64,000 nucleotides of DNA. Source: Cognaticolwellia aestuarii (GTDB taxonomy: Bacteria; Pseudomonadota; Gammaproteobacteria; Enterobacterales; Alteromonadaceae). The stretch spans positions 1-64,000 of the forward strand of contig NZ_MUZV01000016.1 of NCBI RefSeq assembly GCF_002000025.1, written 5' to 3'. The notes below the pieces were generated by a model. That model was not told where the DNA came from. It searched no databases and saw only the letters and a program-made list of their open reading frames with translations. A program made the position numbers and the translations under genes. Shown in pieces: positions 16,523 to 26,384 of the stretch. How positions within the stretch are numbered: the stretch's first letter is position 1; each line of letters starts with the position of its first letter.

Positions 16523-16810
16523 AATAATTCTCCGCTGTTTAAAGATGCCCTGATCATACGCAATAGAGATAATTCATTATTGATCAAAATCAGTTAAAAC
16601 TAATTTACTTAAGCTGAATTTATTATTAAAACATGATGGTTGAAGTTTATATTTTTACCGAACACTCATCGCGAGAAACAAGCTCACCATTGCAACACTC
16701 AATTTAGCCAATACTGAATCAAATAAATTCGCAGCATCATGTAATAAAATTACATAATTGCGGTTTATAAGAAATTTATATCATATTATTTTCGATGTTT
16801 TTTTAAAAGC

Positions 16811-16901
16811 AAAAAAAAGCCGACAACTAAGTTATCGGCCCATAAGCTATGAGGAAAGCTAGAATGTTCAAATTATTACAACAAGTGTTCGCGTTAGGAA
16901 C
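16811..16901 (-). ncRNA. Small RNA, copy 2 of a paralogous pair, downstream of polA
   Basis: About 91 nt on the polA strand. From 5': GTTC...GAAC hairpin, linker ACTTGTTGTAATAATTTGAA, hairpin AGCT-TTCCTCAT-AGCT with a pyrimidine loop, then terminator GCCGATAAC/GTTGTCGGC and eight T. Copy 1 at 3776-3865 has the same order and the same TGTTGTA and TTCTAGCTT blocks. It lies after the polA terminator and has its own promoter. In E. coli the Spot 42 RNA gene lies downstream of polA in this orientation, but this sequence does not match Spot 42 in the parts I can recall. Base-pairing regulation through the C-rich loop is inferred. Confidence 0.65.
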
Positions 16902-16907
16902 AAAACA

Positions 16908-16937
16908 ATTATAGAGTAATCATTCTAAGTCTGTAAA
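16908..16937 (-). promoter_or_regulatory. Consensus promoter of small RNA copy 2
   Basis: On the minus strand TTTACA (16937-16932), 18 bp, TATAAT (16913-16908). The spacing is identical to copy 1. Confidence 0.7.
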
Positions 16938-17008
16938 GCACATCATGTAATTTTTTTACATTTTTTTGTTTTTTAACCTAAAAATCAGCTAAAAACCAAA
17001 TATAACAA

Positions 17009-17036
17009 TAAAAAAAAGGCCTCTAAAAAGAGGCCT
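17009..17036 (-). terminator. polA terminator
   Basis: AGGCCTCT / AGAGGCCT stem (17017-17024, 17029-17036), with an eight-base A run at 17009-17016 that is the T run on the polA strand. A shorter A run on the other side could stop opposing transcription. Confidence 0.85.
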
Positions 17037-17147
17037 AAAAAAACACATATTATGAAGGGATCACTCAGTGCTATTGAATAAGAGCGGGTGACCGGTGAAT
17101 AAATTTCATTCAACGACCAAATACTATCCTTTCATTGGTTTTAATCA

Positions 17148-19892
17148 TTAATGCGCTTGTTCCCAGTTATCACCAATGCCTGCCTCAGCAATCAAAGGTA
17201 CACTCATGGTAATCGCATTATTCATAATATTGACCAAGCTCTCAGTTGTTGCTTCAACAATATCTTGGTGAATTTCAAATATTAATTCATCATGCACTTG
17301 CATAGTCATTTTTATTCTCGGATCGTTTTGCTCTAATATCCAAGCGTCTACCGCTAACATGGCTTTTTTAATGATATCTGCTGCTGTACCTTGCATAGGT
17401 GCGTTAATTGCAGCTCGTTCAGCTGCTTTTTTTCGCATGGCATTTTTAGCTTTGATATCAGGTAAATAAAGTCGACGACCAAATAAAGTCTCAACATAAC
17501 CCTTTTCCGTCGCTTTTTGACGGGTGTCTTCCATGTATTGAGACACATTAGGGTAACGTTCAAAGTACTTGTCCATATAAGCTTGTGCTGTATGGCGAGG
17601 TACATTCAACTGTTTCGCTAAGCCAAATGCTGACATGCCATAAATTAAGCCAAAGTTAACCGCTTTTGCACTACGGCGCTGATCGCTAGTAACTTCATCA
17701 AGCGGTACTGCAAATATCTCTGCCGCTGTGGCTTTATGGACATCTTTGCCTTCTGAGAAAGCCTTAACAAGACCTGGGTCATCGGATAAATGAGCCATGA
17801 TCCGTAACTCTATTTGCGAGTAGTCAATAGCAACAATTTTATGCTTAGGTGGAGCAATAAAGGCCAAACGAATTTTACGCCCTTCTTCACTACGAATAGG
17901 TATATTTTGTAAGTTTGGATCGGTTGAAGATAAACGCCCTGTTGCCGTAACGGCTTGATGATAGGACGTATGAACTCGGTTTGTTTTCGGCACTATCAAC
18001 AAAGGTAGTTTATCAGTATAAGTAGACTTTAATTTACTTAAACCTCTATTTTCCAGAATAACTTTAGGTAATGGATAGTCTAAAGCCAATTCTTGCAGCA
18101 CTTCTTCTGCTGTTGAAGGTGCACCTTTTGGCGTTTTCTTGATTACTGGGATCTTTAGCTCTTCAAACAGTATTGTTTGTAATTGCTTAGGTGAGCTTAA
18201 ATTAAAGCTTTTACCTGCTAAGTTATGTGCCTCTATTTCTAATTCAGATAAACGGGCACCGATTGACTGACTTTGTTGGTCCAACATATCACAATCAATC
18301 AGCACACCATGTTGCTCCATCCGAGCTAATACCGGCAGTAATGGCATTTCAATTTCGTTGAATACGGAAAGTTGCGACGCAACTTTAGCAAGCTGAGGGT
18401 AAATTGCTTGATGCAACCGCAAAGTAATATCAGCATCTTCAGCAGCATAATGTCCGGCCTTCTCAATCTCAATTTGATTGAAAGTTAATTGCTTAGCGCC
18501 CTTACCTGCAATATCTTCAAAATGAACAGTTTTGTAGCCTAAATATTTTTCAGCCAGCGCGTCCATATTGTGGCGCGTCGCAACACTATTAAAACAGTAG
18601 GATTCAAGCATGGTATCAAAAGTAATACCTTGCATAACAATGCCATAGTGCGATAGCACATTGGCATCATATTTTAAGTTTTGCCCAACTTTAACCACAG
18701 TTTTACTTTCTAATAACGGTTTAAGTTGCTCAAGCACCCAGTTAAGCTCAAGTTGTTCAGGTGCATCAATATAATCATGGCTTAAAGGCACATAAGCGGC
18801 TTTGCCTACCTCGATACAAAATGACAAGCCAACTAGCTCAGCTTTCATATAATTAACGCTTGTGGTTTCTGTATCAAAAGCAAACAGTTCAGCGTTTTGC
18901 AGCTTTTCAAACCAAGTCATAAAGCTTGCTTTGTCGAGTATGATGTCGTATTCAGCGTCAACAGCAGCAGGTAATTCAGCTACAGCGTCATCACTTTCAG
19001 CAACCGTTGCTTCTGCTTTATCACCACCAGTATTTAAGTCTGCTAATAAACGTTTGAGTTCGAATTGTTGATACAGCGATTTGAGTTTTTCAACATCAGC
19101 AGCTATCGGCTGTAACTCTGTTACCGTTTTTTCAAGTTCAACATCAAGTCGAATCGTAGCCAGTTCATAAGAAAGCGGTAATTGGGGTAAAGCAGTACGC
19201 AAGTTTTCGCCAACCTTACCTTTTACTTCATCGGCATGGGCCATCACTTCCTTTAAACTCGGATGTGCTGTTAACCATTTTACTGCCGTTTTCGGACCAC
19301 ATTTTTCAACACCAGGAATGTTATCGACTTTATCGCCCATTAAGGCAAGATAGTCGATAATCTGGTCAGGGCGAACACCAAACTTTTCGATAACACCCGC
19401 TTCATTCATTTCAACATTCGTCATGGTATTAATTAAGCGGACATGTTGATTAACCAACTGCGCCATATCCTTATCACCAGTAGAAATCACTGTTTCCATG
19501 CCTAAGGCTGTAGCTTGATGCGATAAGGTACCAATAACATCATCAGCCTCAACCCCTTCAATAACCAGTAAAGGTAAACCCATAGCCGCAATTATTTCAT
19601 GTAGTGGCGCTATTTGTGAGCGTAAATCATCCGGCATTGGCGGTCGATTAGCTTTATATTCAGGGTACATGTCATTGCGAAAAGTTTTGCCTTTGGCATC
19701 AAATACCACAACCACATTACCATTTGGGTAATCTTTTTTCAGGCTTCTGATCATATTCAACACACCGGTAATTGCTCCGGTAGGTTGACCGTCTGATGTC
19801 GACAAAGCTTGTAAATAGGGTACGTGATATGCGCGGAATAAATAAGATGAACCATCGACTAAAATTAGCGGTGATTGGTCAGAAGTTGGCAT
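17148..19892 (-). CDS. polA: DNA polymerase I
   Basis: A 914-residue polymerase for Okazaki fragment maturation and repair. The N-terminal 300 residues are the 5'-3' exonuclease (LILVDGSSYLFRAYHV, VVVFDAKGKTFRN, DKDMAQLV). The central part is the 3'-5' exonuclease with FDTETTSVNY as motif I. The polymerase domain shows motif A (VAIDYSQIELRIMAHLS), the O-helix (RRSAKAVNFGLIYGMSAFG) and motif C (QVHDELIFE). All key residues are present, so it is a full proofreading enzyme. Two perfect DnaA boxes lie 100-250 bases upstream. It ends in a terminator followed by a small RNA gene. Confidence 0.97.
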   Translation of the reverse strand: MPTSDQSPLILVDGSSYLFRAYHVPYLQALSTSDGQPTGAITGVLNMIRSLKKDYPNGNVVVVFDAKGKTFRNDMYPEYKANRPPMPDDLRSQIAPLHEIIAAMGLPLLVIEGVEADDVIGTLSHQATALGMETVISTGDKDMAQLVNQHVRLINTMTNVEMNEAGVIEKFGVRPDQIIDYLALMGDKVDNIPGVEKCGPKTAVKWLTAHPSLKEVMAHADEVKGKVGENLRTALPQLPLSYELATIRLDVELEKTVTELQPIAADVEKLKSLYQQFELKRLLADLNTGGDKAEATVAESDDAVAELPAAVDAEYDIILDKASFMTWFEKLQNAELFAFDTETTSVNYMKAELVGLSFCIEVGKAAYVPLSHDYIDAPEQLELNWVLEQLKPLLESKTVVKVGQNLKYDANVLSHYGIVMQGITFDTMLESYCFNSVATRHNMDALAEKYLGYKTVHFEDIAGKGAKQLTFNQIEIEKAGHYAAEDADITLRLHQAIYPQLAKVASQLSVFNEIEMPLLPVLARMEQHGVLIDCDMLDQQSQSIGARLSELEIEAHNLAGKSFNLSSPKQLQTILFEELKIPVIKKTPKGAPSTAEEVLQELALDYPLPKVILENRGLSKLKSTYTDKLPLLIVPKTNRVHTSYHQAVTATGRLSSTDPNLQNIPIRSEEGRKIRLAFIAPPKHKIVAIDYSQIELRIMAHLSDDPGLVKAFSEGKDVHKATAAEIFAVPLDEVTSDQRRSAKAVNFGLIYGMSAFGLAKQLNVPRHTAQAYMDKYFERYPNVSQYMEDTRQKATEKGYVETLFGRRLYLPDIKAKNAMRKKAAERAAINAPMQGTAADIIKKAMLAVDAWILEQNDPRIKMTMQVHDELIFEIHQDIVEATTESLVNIMNNAITMSVPLIAEAGIGDNWEQAH

Positions 19893-19991
19893 GGTAATTT
19901 TTTAACTGGGAGAAAGATTTGCTAAGCATGCCATAATCAGCAAATTCTCTCTAGCAATTCATTTAAATTAGTCCCATCAATTAATCACAAC

Positions 19992-20000
19992 TGTGGATAA
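19992..20000 (-). promoter_or_regulatory. DnaA box (9/9)
   Basis: TGTGGATAA on the plus strand is the complement of the consensus TTATCCACA. It lies 100 bases upstream of the polA start codon. Confidence 0.5.
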
Positions 20001-20134
20001 GTATGTTGAAAAACATGGTAAAAAACCATAAAGATCTGGCGAACTTTACGGCAAGAGTTGATTAAGTAATTGTAATCACTAAAAAAAGGTAAGACTAAAA
20101 TCCTTTTCACATATTTATTATTATTTTTTTATTA

Positions 20135-20143
20135 TGTGGATAA
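20135..20143 (-). promoter_or_regulatory. DnaA box (9/9)
   Basis: Second TGTGGATAA, in the same orientation as the first and 143 bases from it. Confidence 0.5.
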
Positions 20144-20393
20144 ATAAATACACATGCTCAAACTTTGCTGCTCAATTAACGAGCAACTTAAATAAGCGAG
20201 CTAAGAGATTACCAGAAAATCACATCATTACCAGACAATTGTTAAACTATTTTTACCGTTTTATGATGCCTAGAAATAACAAAAAAACATAAGCTACATT
20301 TGGTAAGGGCTAGCTTAATTTTGCCATGGCATTTTTATTAAATTTAAATTTTTTATTGGCAGTGAATTGAATAAAAATGAATACTCATGAAGC

Positions 20394-20861
20394 CTAATGT
20401 ACGATATTTTGCCAATTGCTATCATTAAAGTATCTTGGGTATTCTTGCAGTGCTTGCAGCACGATAACAGCACCCGACTTTTTGTTCTCGCCACTTTTCA
20501 TTAAGTCATTACCTTGCATTATTTTTGCAAGCAACAAGTGCAGCTGCGCATCTGCTTGAGGCGCTAGTTGGCAGTTTTCGAATATAAAGTTCAGCTGTTT
20601 ATCGACCGCTGATGCTAGAACGGCAAATTGATCATGAGAAAATTTATTATAATGAATAGCATCAAGGTTTAGCAGTAATTGCTGTTGAATGTTGACCATA
20701 CCCGTGTGCAAACTCTGATCAATTTGCCATTTGGCACCTTGGTTTAACTGTAATACTTGTGGGCTATTATGATGGTGTTGATGTTCTTCGGCAGCGGTTG
20801 AATAACTTAATAAACAATTAAAAACTATCGCGGTAATTGGTAAATAACGTGAAAACTGCAT
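20394..20861 (-). CDS. Histidine-rich exported protein of unknown function
   Basis: 155 residues with a signal peptide (MQFSRYLPITAIVFNCLLSYSTA) followed by EEHQHHHNS, a potential metal-binding stretch. The mature part has LNQGAKWQIDQSLHTGM, ASAVDKQLNFIFENCQL, ADAQLHLLLAKIMQGNDLMK and ALQEYPRYFNDSNW, and looks all-helical. Related small proteins occur beside metal-handling genes, but I cannot name a family. The cell location is periplasmic. The upstream region has a GTG-rich stretch and no clear operator. Confidence 0.75.
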   Translation of the reverse strand: MQFSRYLPITAIVFNCLLSYSTAAEEHQHHHNSPQVLQLNQGAKWQIDQSLHTGMVNIQQQLLLNLDAIHYNKFSHDQFAVLASAVDKQLNFIFENCQLAPQADAQLHLLLAKIMQGNDLMKSGENKKSGAVIVLQALQEYPRYFNDSNWQNIVH

Positions 20862-21125
20862 TTTTTACACTCGTATATTGTGCTTAGCTAGTTTTATTTA
20901 TTCTACAAGCTAGCACTAGAGTCACAAGCGTAACAAACAGAAAAGTGCCTGAAAGCAAGTTTAGATCAATTAATCGCTTTCCTCCTCCCCTCAATATGCG
21001 AGTTCGCTGCACTATGCTGGTTGAAATCGCATAGACATCAATACATGTGGCTGACTTAATCAACAGCGATAAAACAACTGCTGCCGACATTTTTCTTGCC
21101 AGCTAACACTTGTCTTAAATAATGG

Positions 21126-21743
21126 TTATTCGAATGGCATAAGTAAGGTTTTTATTGCTGGTCGAAGCGCAATCAATACCGTTTCTTCTGTTAATTCAGG
21201 ATAAAGTACTTTTCTTAACAATAAACCCGCCATCACCGAAAAAATGACATTAATTCGACTTTCTAACTCGATAGCAGAAATTTCTTTAATGACACTTCGC
21301 TCGCTCATCAATAACTGACGCATTCTATTACGTGCTTTTGTGTCAGCATCTCGTAACAAGGTCGCAACTTTATTATTGCGCCCTGCCTCTGCTAACATTT
21401 CTAAATCAACCGCACACTCTCCTGTGTCCATATGTCGTTGCACGCCAACATTCAACCCATTAAGCAGAACCGTTAAAATATCACCTGGCTGCTCTTCAAA
21501 CTCTTGAAATATTGAGAACATTTCTTCCATGTCTTTCTCAATAATGCTTTCTATAATCGCTTCTTTGCTGTCAAAGTAGTTATAAATATGCCCGGCACTC
21601 ATCCCAGCTGTTTTTGATATTTCAGCCATACCAGCACCATGAAAGCCTTTACGACGAAAACACTCTGCTGCTGCAGTAAGCACTTGATTACGTCGTGCTT
21701 CAGCTAATGCTGGATCTATATGTCTTTTATTTTTTGGTTTCAT
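21126..21743 (-). CDS. TetR-family regulator of the RND efflux operon
   Basis: From ATG 21743 (GGAG eight bases upstream) the product has 205 residues. The helix-turn-helix spans RRNQVLTAAAECFRRKGFHG, AEISKTAGMSAGHIYNYFDS, KEAIIESII, typical of AcrR/TtgR-like repressors. The C-terminal half is the ligand and dimer domain. It is the last gene of the efflux cluster, 67 bases after the outer-membrane factor, in the same direction. The palindrome in front of the MFP gene (27573-27594) is its most likely target. The longer frame to 21755 uses a GTG and is less likely. Confidence 0.88.
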   Translation of the reverse strand: MKPKNKRHIDPALAEARRNQVLTAAAECFRRKGFHGAGMAEISKTAGMSAGHIYNYFDSKEAIIESIIEKDMEEMFSIFQEFEEQPGDILTVLLNGLNVGVQRHMDTGECAVDLEMLAEAGRNNKVATLLRDADTKARNRMRQLLMSERSVIKEISAIELESRINVIFSVMAGLLLRKVLYPELTEETVLIALRPAIKTLLMPFE

Positions 21744-21810
21744 CTTTAACTCCACTACTAGGCCTTTTACTTAGATAAGTACGGTGAATTTCTACACCGT
21801 ACTTGCTATG

Positions 21811-23241
21811 TTATTTAGGCTCTTGAGTCGGTTGTTCGGTCGTGCTACTCCAGCCACCACCGAGCACTTTATATAAATTAATTTGGCTAGCAAGATATGC
21901 CTGCTGGCCACTAATTAACTCTTGCTGTGCGCCATACCAAGTTCGTTGTGCATCCAATACTTGTAGATAACTGTCAGCACCTTTTTTGTAACGCATGCTT
22001 GATAACTCAAAGGTTTTTTTCCGGCTATTTATCAACAGTTCAAGCGCGCTAAGTTGCTCTTGATAGCCTTCTCTATCAGCAAGTGCGTCAGCGACTTCTC
22101 GAAAGGCACCTTGAATTTTTTGTTGATAAGTTGCCACAGCAATTTCTTGCTCTGCTTCAGCAACGTCAAGGTTCGCCTGGTTACGCCCCATGTTAAAAAT
22201 AGGTAAGTTAATTGACGGCACAAAACTCCATGAACCTGAACCTGAATCAAACAGTCCGCTTAAATCACTAGACGCAGATCCTGCATTAGCCGTTAAACTA
22301 ATACTGGGATAAAATGCCGCACGAGCAATACCAATGTTCGCATTTGCAGCCAGTAATAGGTGCTCAGCGGCTTTGATATCAGGGCGTTGCGACAATAGAT
22401 CAGAAGGTAAACCAACCGGCACTTCTGGCATAGTAAGCAGGCTCTCTAAGTCTGCGCTTGGCAGCAAGTTCGCTGGAACAGGCTTACCGACTAATAAATC
22501 AAGCGCGTTTTTATCGCGTTTCAGTAGCCGCTTATACCTTGCAATATCAACTTTCGCAGTAGCCACTGTACTTTTAAGTTGCTCAAGTGTAATTAAAGAC
22601 GCTGCGCCTAAATCAAAGCTTTTCTGTGTAAGCGAAAGTGAGGTTTGTTGTGAGGCCAGTGTTTCATTTGCTAATGCCAGAAGTTGTAGGTCTGTTGCAT
22701 AATTAAGCCATGCATTGGCAAGCTCCGAAACTAACGAAACTTGTGTGCTATATTGACTAAGCTCAGTCGAGTACAAATTTTGCAGTGCCTGCGCTGACTG
22801 ATTACGTACCTTGCCCCAAATATCTAACTCGTATGAGGTAATACCAACTGTGGCGCCATATTGTGAACTAATAGCCGCACTACCAGTGCTTGATAAGTCA
22901 GCAGGTAAACGCTGGCGTGTACCGCTGGCATTCAAATCCAGTGACGGATATAACGCTGAATCTTCAATCTGATACATACCACGTACTCGTTGAACATTAA
23001 GCACGGCAATTTGCAGATCCTTATTGTGCTCAAGACTTTGTGCTATTAAGGTTTGTAATTTGTCATCATTAAAAAATTGCTGCCAATTTAGCTGGGCTGC
23101 ACTGGTTTTCACCTCGGTTGAGCTATATGCATCAGGAACAGGTAACGTTAACGTTGGTTGTGTGGGGGCTAACTGACAACCACTTAAAATAACTAAAGTG
23201 ATGGCACTTAAGCTTAATGATTTTAAACTCGTTATGTTCAT
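21811..23241 (-). CDS. Outer-membrane factor lipoprotein (NodT/OprM type)
   Basis: A TolC-like channel of 476 residues. The lipobox LSGC places acylated Cys22 after the signal peptide. The repeats that build the coiled-coil barrel are visible as paired segments (WQQFFNDDKLQTLIAQSLEH, LYPSLDLNASG, SYELDIWGKVRNQ; FYPSISLTANAG, PSINLPIFNMGRN). It forms the exit duct of the tripartite pump with the adjacent RND and MFP proteins. Its start overlaps the RND stop by one base (TAATG), which means translational coupling. Confidence 0.94.
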   Translation of the reverse strand: MNITSLKSLSLSAITLVILSGCQLAPTQPTLTLPVPDAYSSTEVKTSAAQLNWQQFFNDDKLQTLIAQSLEHNKDLQIAVLNVQRVRGMYQIEDSALYPSLDLNASGTRQRLPADLSSTGSAAISSQYGATVGITSYELDIWGKVRNQSAQALQNLYSTELSQYSTQVSLVSELANAWLNYATDLQLLALANETLASQQTSLSLTQKSFDLGAASLITLEQLKSTVATAKVDIARYKRLLKRDKNALDLLVGKPVPANLLPSADLESLLTMPEVPVGLPSDLLSQRPDIKAAEHLLLAANANIGIARAAFYPSISLTANAGSASSDLSGLFDSGSGSWSFVPSINLPIFNMGRNQANLDVAEAEQEIAVATYQQKIQGAFREVADALADREGYQEQLSALELLINSRKKTFELSSMRYKKGADSYLQVLDAQRTWYGAQQELISGQQAYLASQINLYKVLGGGWSSTTEQPTQEPK

Positions 23242-26200
23242 TATTCAGCGCCCTCAACAGCAGTCTTAGCTTTACCTGGAAAGATTCTACGCACAATCAC
23301 GAAAAACATTGGCACGAAAACGACCACTAAAATAGATGACGCAAGTGTGCCACCAATAATTGAGATACCTAGTGCATTTTGTGCGCCAGAGCCTGCACTT
23401 GAAGCAATAGCTAACGGTAAAACACCACAAATAAAGGCCATTGACGTCATTAATATTGGTCGTAAGCGTAAACGCACAGCGGCTATTGCTGCATCAACTA
23501 ATGCTAAACCCTCGTCCATTTTATGAATAGCAAACTCAACAATTAATATCGCATTTTTCGATGCAAGCCCTATGGTCGTTAATAAACCTACTTGTAAGTA
23601 AATATCATTCGATAAACCACCACCAAGTGCTGCCATAATGGCACCAAAGATACCTAATGGCACAATGAGCATAACCGCAAATGGCACAGACCAACTTTCA
23701 TATAGCGCAGCTAAACATAAAAATACAAACAGTAATGACAATCCATACAGCAGTGGTGCTTGGCCACTACTTGAGCGTTCTTGAAACGAAATACCGGTCC
23801 ATTCTGAAGCAATACCATTTGGCAACTGCTTAACTAAACGCTCCATTTCATCCATTGCTTGACCAGTACTGTATCCAGGCGCTGCACTGCCTTGAATTTC
23901 CATTGCTGAAAAGCCATTATAGCGCTCTAAGCGTGGTGAACCGTAGGTCCAGAATGAACTAGCAAAAGCTGAAAAAGGTACCATGTCACCGTTAACATTG
24001 CGTACATACCATTTATTAAGATCTTCAGGCACCATACGTGATTGCGCATCACCTTGCAGGTACACTTTTTTCACACGACCACGGTCAATAAAGTCATTAA
24101 CATAACTACTCCCCCAAGCCGTAGCGAGTGTACTATTAATGTCGCTCTGCGAAACCCCGAGTGCCTCAGCCTTAGCCAAATCGATATCCAATTGTAGTTC
24201 CGGCATATCTTCTTGGCCGTTTGGACGTACACCTGCCAAAATTGGGCTTTGGCTCGCCATACCCAATAGCTGATTTCGTGCTGCTAACAATGCATCATGA
24301 CCTAAGCCAACACGGTCTTGTAGAAACACGTTAAAACCATTCGCCGTGCCTAACTCAACAATTGCCGGTGGTGGAAAAGCAAATACAAATGCTTCTTTAA
24401 TAGTAGAGAAATACCCCATTGCTTTACCAGCGACTGCCTGCACGGATAAATCATCGCGCTGACGTTCATCCCAATGCTTAAAATTAACAAAACCAATGGC
24501 AGAGTTCTGACCTGAGCCAGCAAAACTAAAACCAGTAACAGTGAAAATACCGTTAACCGCCTCCGATTGATCGTTTAAGTAATGGTGTTCAACTTTTTTA
24601 ACCACCTCTAATGTTTCTTGTGTTGTTGAACCCGCTGGCAACGATATTTGGTTAAATAAAATTCCTTGGTCTTCGTCAGGCAAGAATGCTGCTGGCAAGC
24701 TCGAAAATACATACACCATGCCGCCAACAATAACGCCATAAATAAGCAAGTAGCGTTTTGAATGAGTGATCATGCGACTAACAAAACTTTGAGCGCCCGC
24801 GTTAGTTTTATCAAAACCTCGGTTAAAGCCAGAAAAAAACTTACCTATTAGCGAACTATCAGTATGCACATGGCTAGGCTTTAACAAAGTAGCACACAAT
24901 GCTGGCGTTAAAATAAGCGCCACCAAAACAGACAAGCCCATTGCAGATACCAGTGTTATCGAAAATTGACGATAAATAATGCCGGTTGAACCGCTGAAAA
25001 AGGCCATTGGTATAAATACCGCTGACAGCACCATCGCAATGCCCACTAAAGCACCTTTAATTTCATCCATTGATTTACGCGTTGCGGCAAGTGCTGAGAG
25101 CTTTTCTTCGGTCATCAAACGCTCAACGTTTTCTACCACAACAATAGCATCATCAACCAATAAACCAATAGCTAATACCATGGCAAACATAGTTAAAGTA
25201 TTAATTGAGTAACCAAAAGCAAACAAAATACCAAAGGTACCTAGCAACACCACGGGTACGGCAATAGTGGGTATAAGCGTTGCTCTAAAGTTTTGTAAAA
25301 ACAGATACATAACTACAAAAACTAAAATAACTGCTTCAATTAACGTATGTACTACCTTTTCAATAGATAACGATACAAACGGTGTTGTGTCGTAAGGCAC
25401 TACAACATCTAAACCTTCAGGAAAAAACGGTTTTAACTCTTCAATTGCCGCCTTAACCCCTGCAGCTGCGTCTAATGCGTTAGCACCACTGGCAAGTTTA
25501 ATACCAAGCCCTGAAGCGGGTTTACCATCATAACGGGCAACAACGCGATAGCTTTCGCCACCAAGTTCAACACGAGCAACATCTGCAAGGCGAACAAATG
25601 AACCATCTGTATTAGTTTTTACTAAAATTTGCTCAAACTGCTCAGCTGTTTGCAAGCGACTTTGTGCAGTTACCGTTGCATTTAATTGCTGACCTGCGAT
25701 TGCTGGCATACCGCCTAACTGACCAGCCGAAACTTGCGCGTTTTGCGCGCTAATTGCCGCACTAATATCTGCAGGTGTTAACTTATAATTTTGTAATTTT
25801 GCAGGGTCTAACCAAACTCGCATAGCGTATTGTGAGCCAAATAACTGCACTTCACCTATGCCTTCAACACGCGAAACAATATCTTGCACATTCGATGAGA
25901 CATAATCGCCAATGTCGATATTTGTCATGCTGCCATCTTTTGACACAAAACCTAATACCATTAAAAAGTTACGCGCTGACTTTGCAACCGTAACACCTTG
26001 TCTTTGTACTTCTTCAGGCAACAGTGGCGTTGCAGTTGCCAGCTTATTTTGTACTTGTACCTGCGCTATATCAGGGTCTGTTTCAGCACTAAATGAAAGC
26101 GTCAGCGTAGCAGAGCCGCTCGACTCAGATGTTGACGACATATAAAGTAAGCCGTCAAGGCCTTTCATTTTTTGCTCTATGACCTGAGTAACCGTATCTT

Positions 26201-26372
26201 CAAGCGTACGGGCTGAGGCACCTGGATATGTTGCAGTAATACTAATTGCAGGTGGCGCAATTGACGGGTACTGAGCAATAGGTAAGCTTTGAATCGCTAA
26301 AATACCTGCTAGCATCACTACTATTGCCAATACCCAGGCAAAAATGGGTCTGTCGATAAAAAATCGTGACAT
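23241..26372 (-). CDS. RND multidrug efflux transporter (HAE1/AcrB-MexB type)
   Basis: The 1043-residue inner-membrane pump begins [20 protein letters not shown] and has twelve predicted helices with two large periplasmic loops. The proton relay [14 protein letters not shown] in TM4 carries the essential Asp pair, and the TM10 segment ([14 protein letters not shown]) carries the Lys. It captures drugs or bile-like compounds from the periplasm and membrane and exports them through the OMF. Length and start match AcrB. It follows the MFP gene by 12 bases and overlaps the OMF gene. Confidence 0.96.
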   Translation of the reverse strand: MSRFFIDRPIFAWVLAIVVMLAGILAIQSLPIAQYPSIAPPAISITATYPGASARTLEDTVTQVIEQKMKGLDGLLYMSSTSESSGSATLTLSFSAETDPDIAQVQVQNKLATATPLLPEEVQRQGVTVAKSARNFLMVLGFVSKDGSMTNIDIGDYVSSNVQDIVSRVEGIGEVQLFGSQYAMRVWLDPAKLQNYKLTPADISAAISAQNAQVSAGQLGGMPAIAGQQLNATVTAQSRLQTAEQFEQILVKTNTDGSFVRLADVARVELGGESYRVVARYDGKPASGLGIKLASGANALDAAAGVKAAIEELKPFFPEGLDVVVPYDTTPFVSLSIEKVVHTLIEAVILVFVVMYLFLQNFRATLIPTIAVPVVLLGTFGILFAFGYSINTLTMFAMVLAIGLLVDDAIVVVENVERLMTEEKLSALAATRKSMDEIKGALVGIAMVLSAVFIPMAFFSGSTGIIYRQFSITLVSAMGLSVLVALILTPALCATLLKPSHVHTDSSLIGKFFSGFNRGFDKTNAGAQSFVSRMITHSKRYLLIYGVIVGGMVYVFSSLPAAFLPDEDQGILFNQISLPAGSTTQETLEVVKKVEHHYLNDQSEAVNGIFTVTGFSFAGSGQNSAIGFVNFKHWDERQRDDLSVQAVAGKAMGYFSTIKEAFVFAFPPPAIVELGTANGFNVFLQDRVGLGHDALLAARNQLLGMASQSPILAGVRPNGQEDMPELQLDIDLAKAEALGVSQSDINSTLATAWGSSYVNDFIDRGRVKKVYLQGDAQSRMVPEDLNKWYVRNVNGDMVPFSAFASSFWTYGSPRLERYNGFSAMEIQGSAAPGYSTGQAMDEMERLVKQLPNGIASEWTGISFQERSSSGQAPLLYGLSLLFVFLCLAALYESWSVPFAVMLIVPLGIFGAIMAALGGGLSNDIYLQVGLLTTIGLASKNAILIVEFAIHKMDEGLALVDAAIAAVRLRLRPILMTSMAFICGVLPLAIASSAGSGAQNALGISIIGGTLASSILVVVFVPMFFVIVRRIFPGKAKTAVEGAE

Positions 26373-26384
26373 TAAAACTCTCCG

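Larger units (their letters stand above)
19893..20393. other. 500-bp AT-rich spacer upstream of polA
   Basis: No gene found. It holds two perfect DnaA boxes (19992-20000 and 20135-20143) with a very AT-rich segment between, which fits a regulatory region. Only one GATC was noticed, so it does not look like an oriC. Confidence 0.5.

Noticed and set aside
19893-20393. Possible replication origin because of two DnaA boxes
   Set aside because: Only one GATC noticed, no 13-mer array and no dnaA, mnmG or rpmH neighbour.
20884-21090. 68-codon minus-strand frame with two hydrophobic parts
   Set aside because: No ribosome-binding site, several rare codons (AGG GGA GGA) and no similarity I can see.
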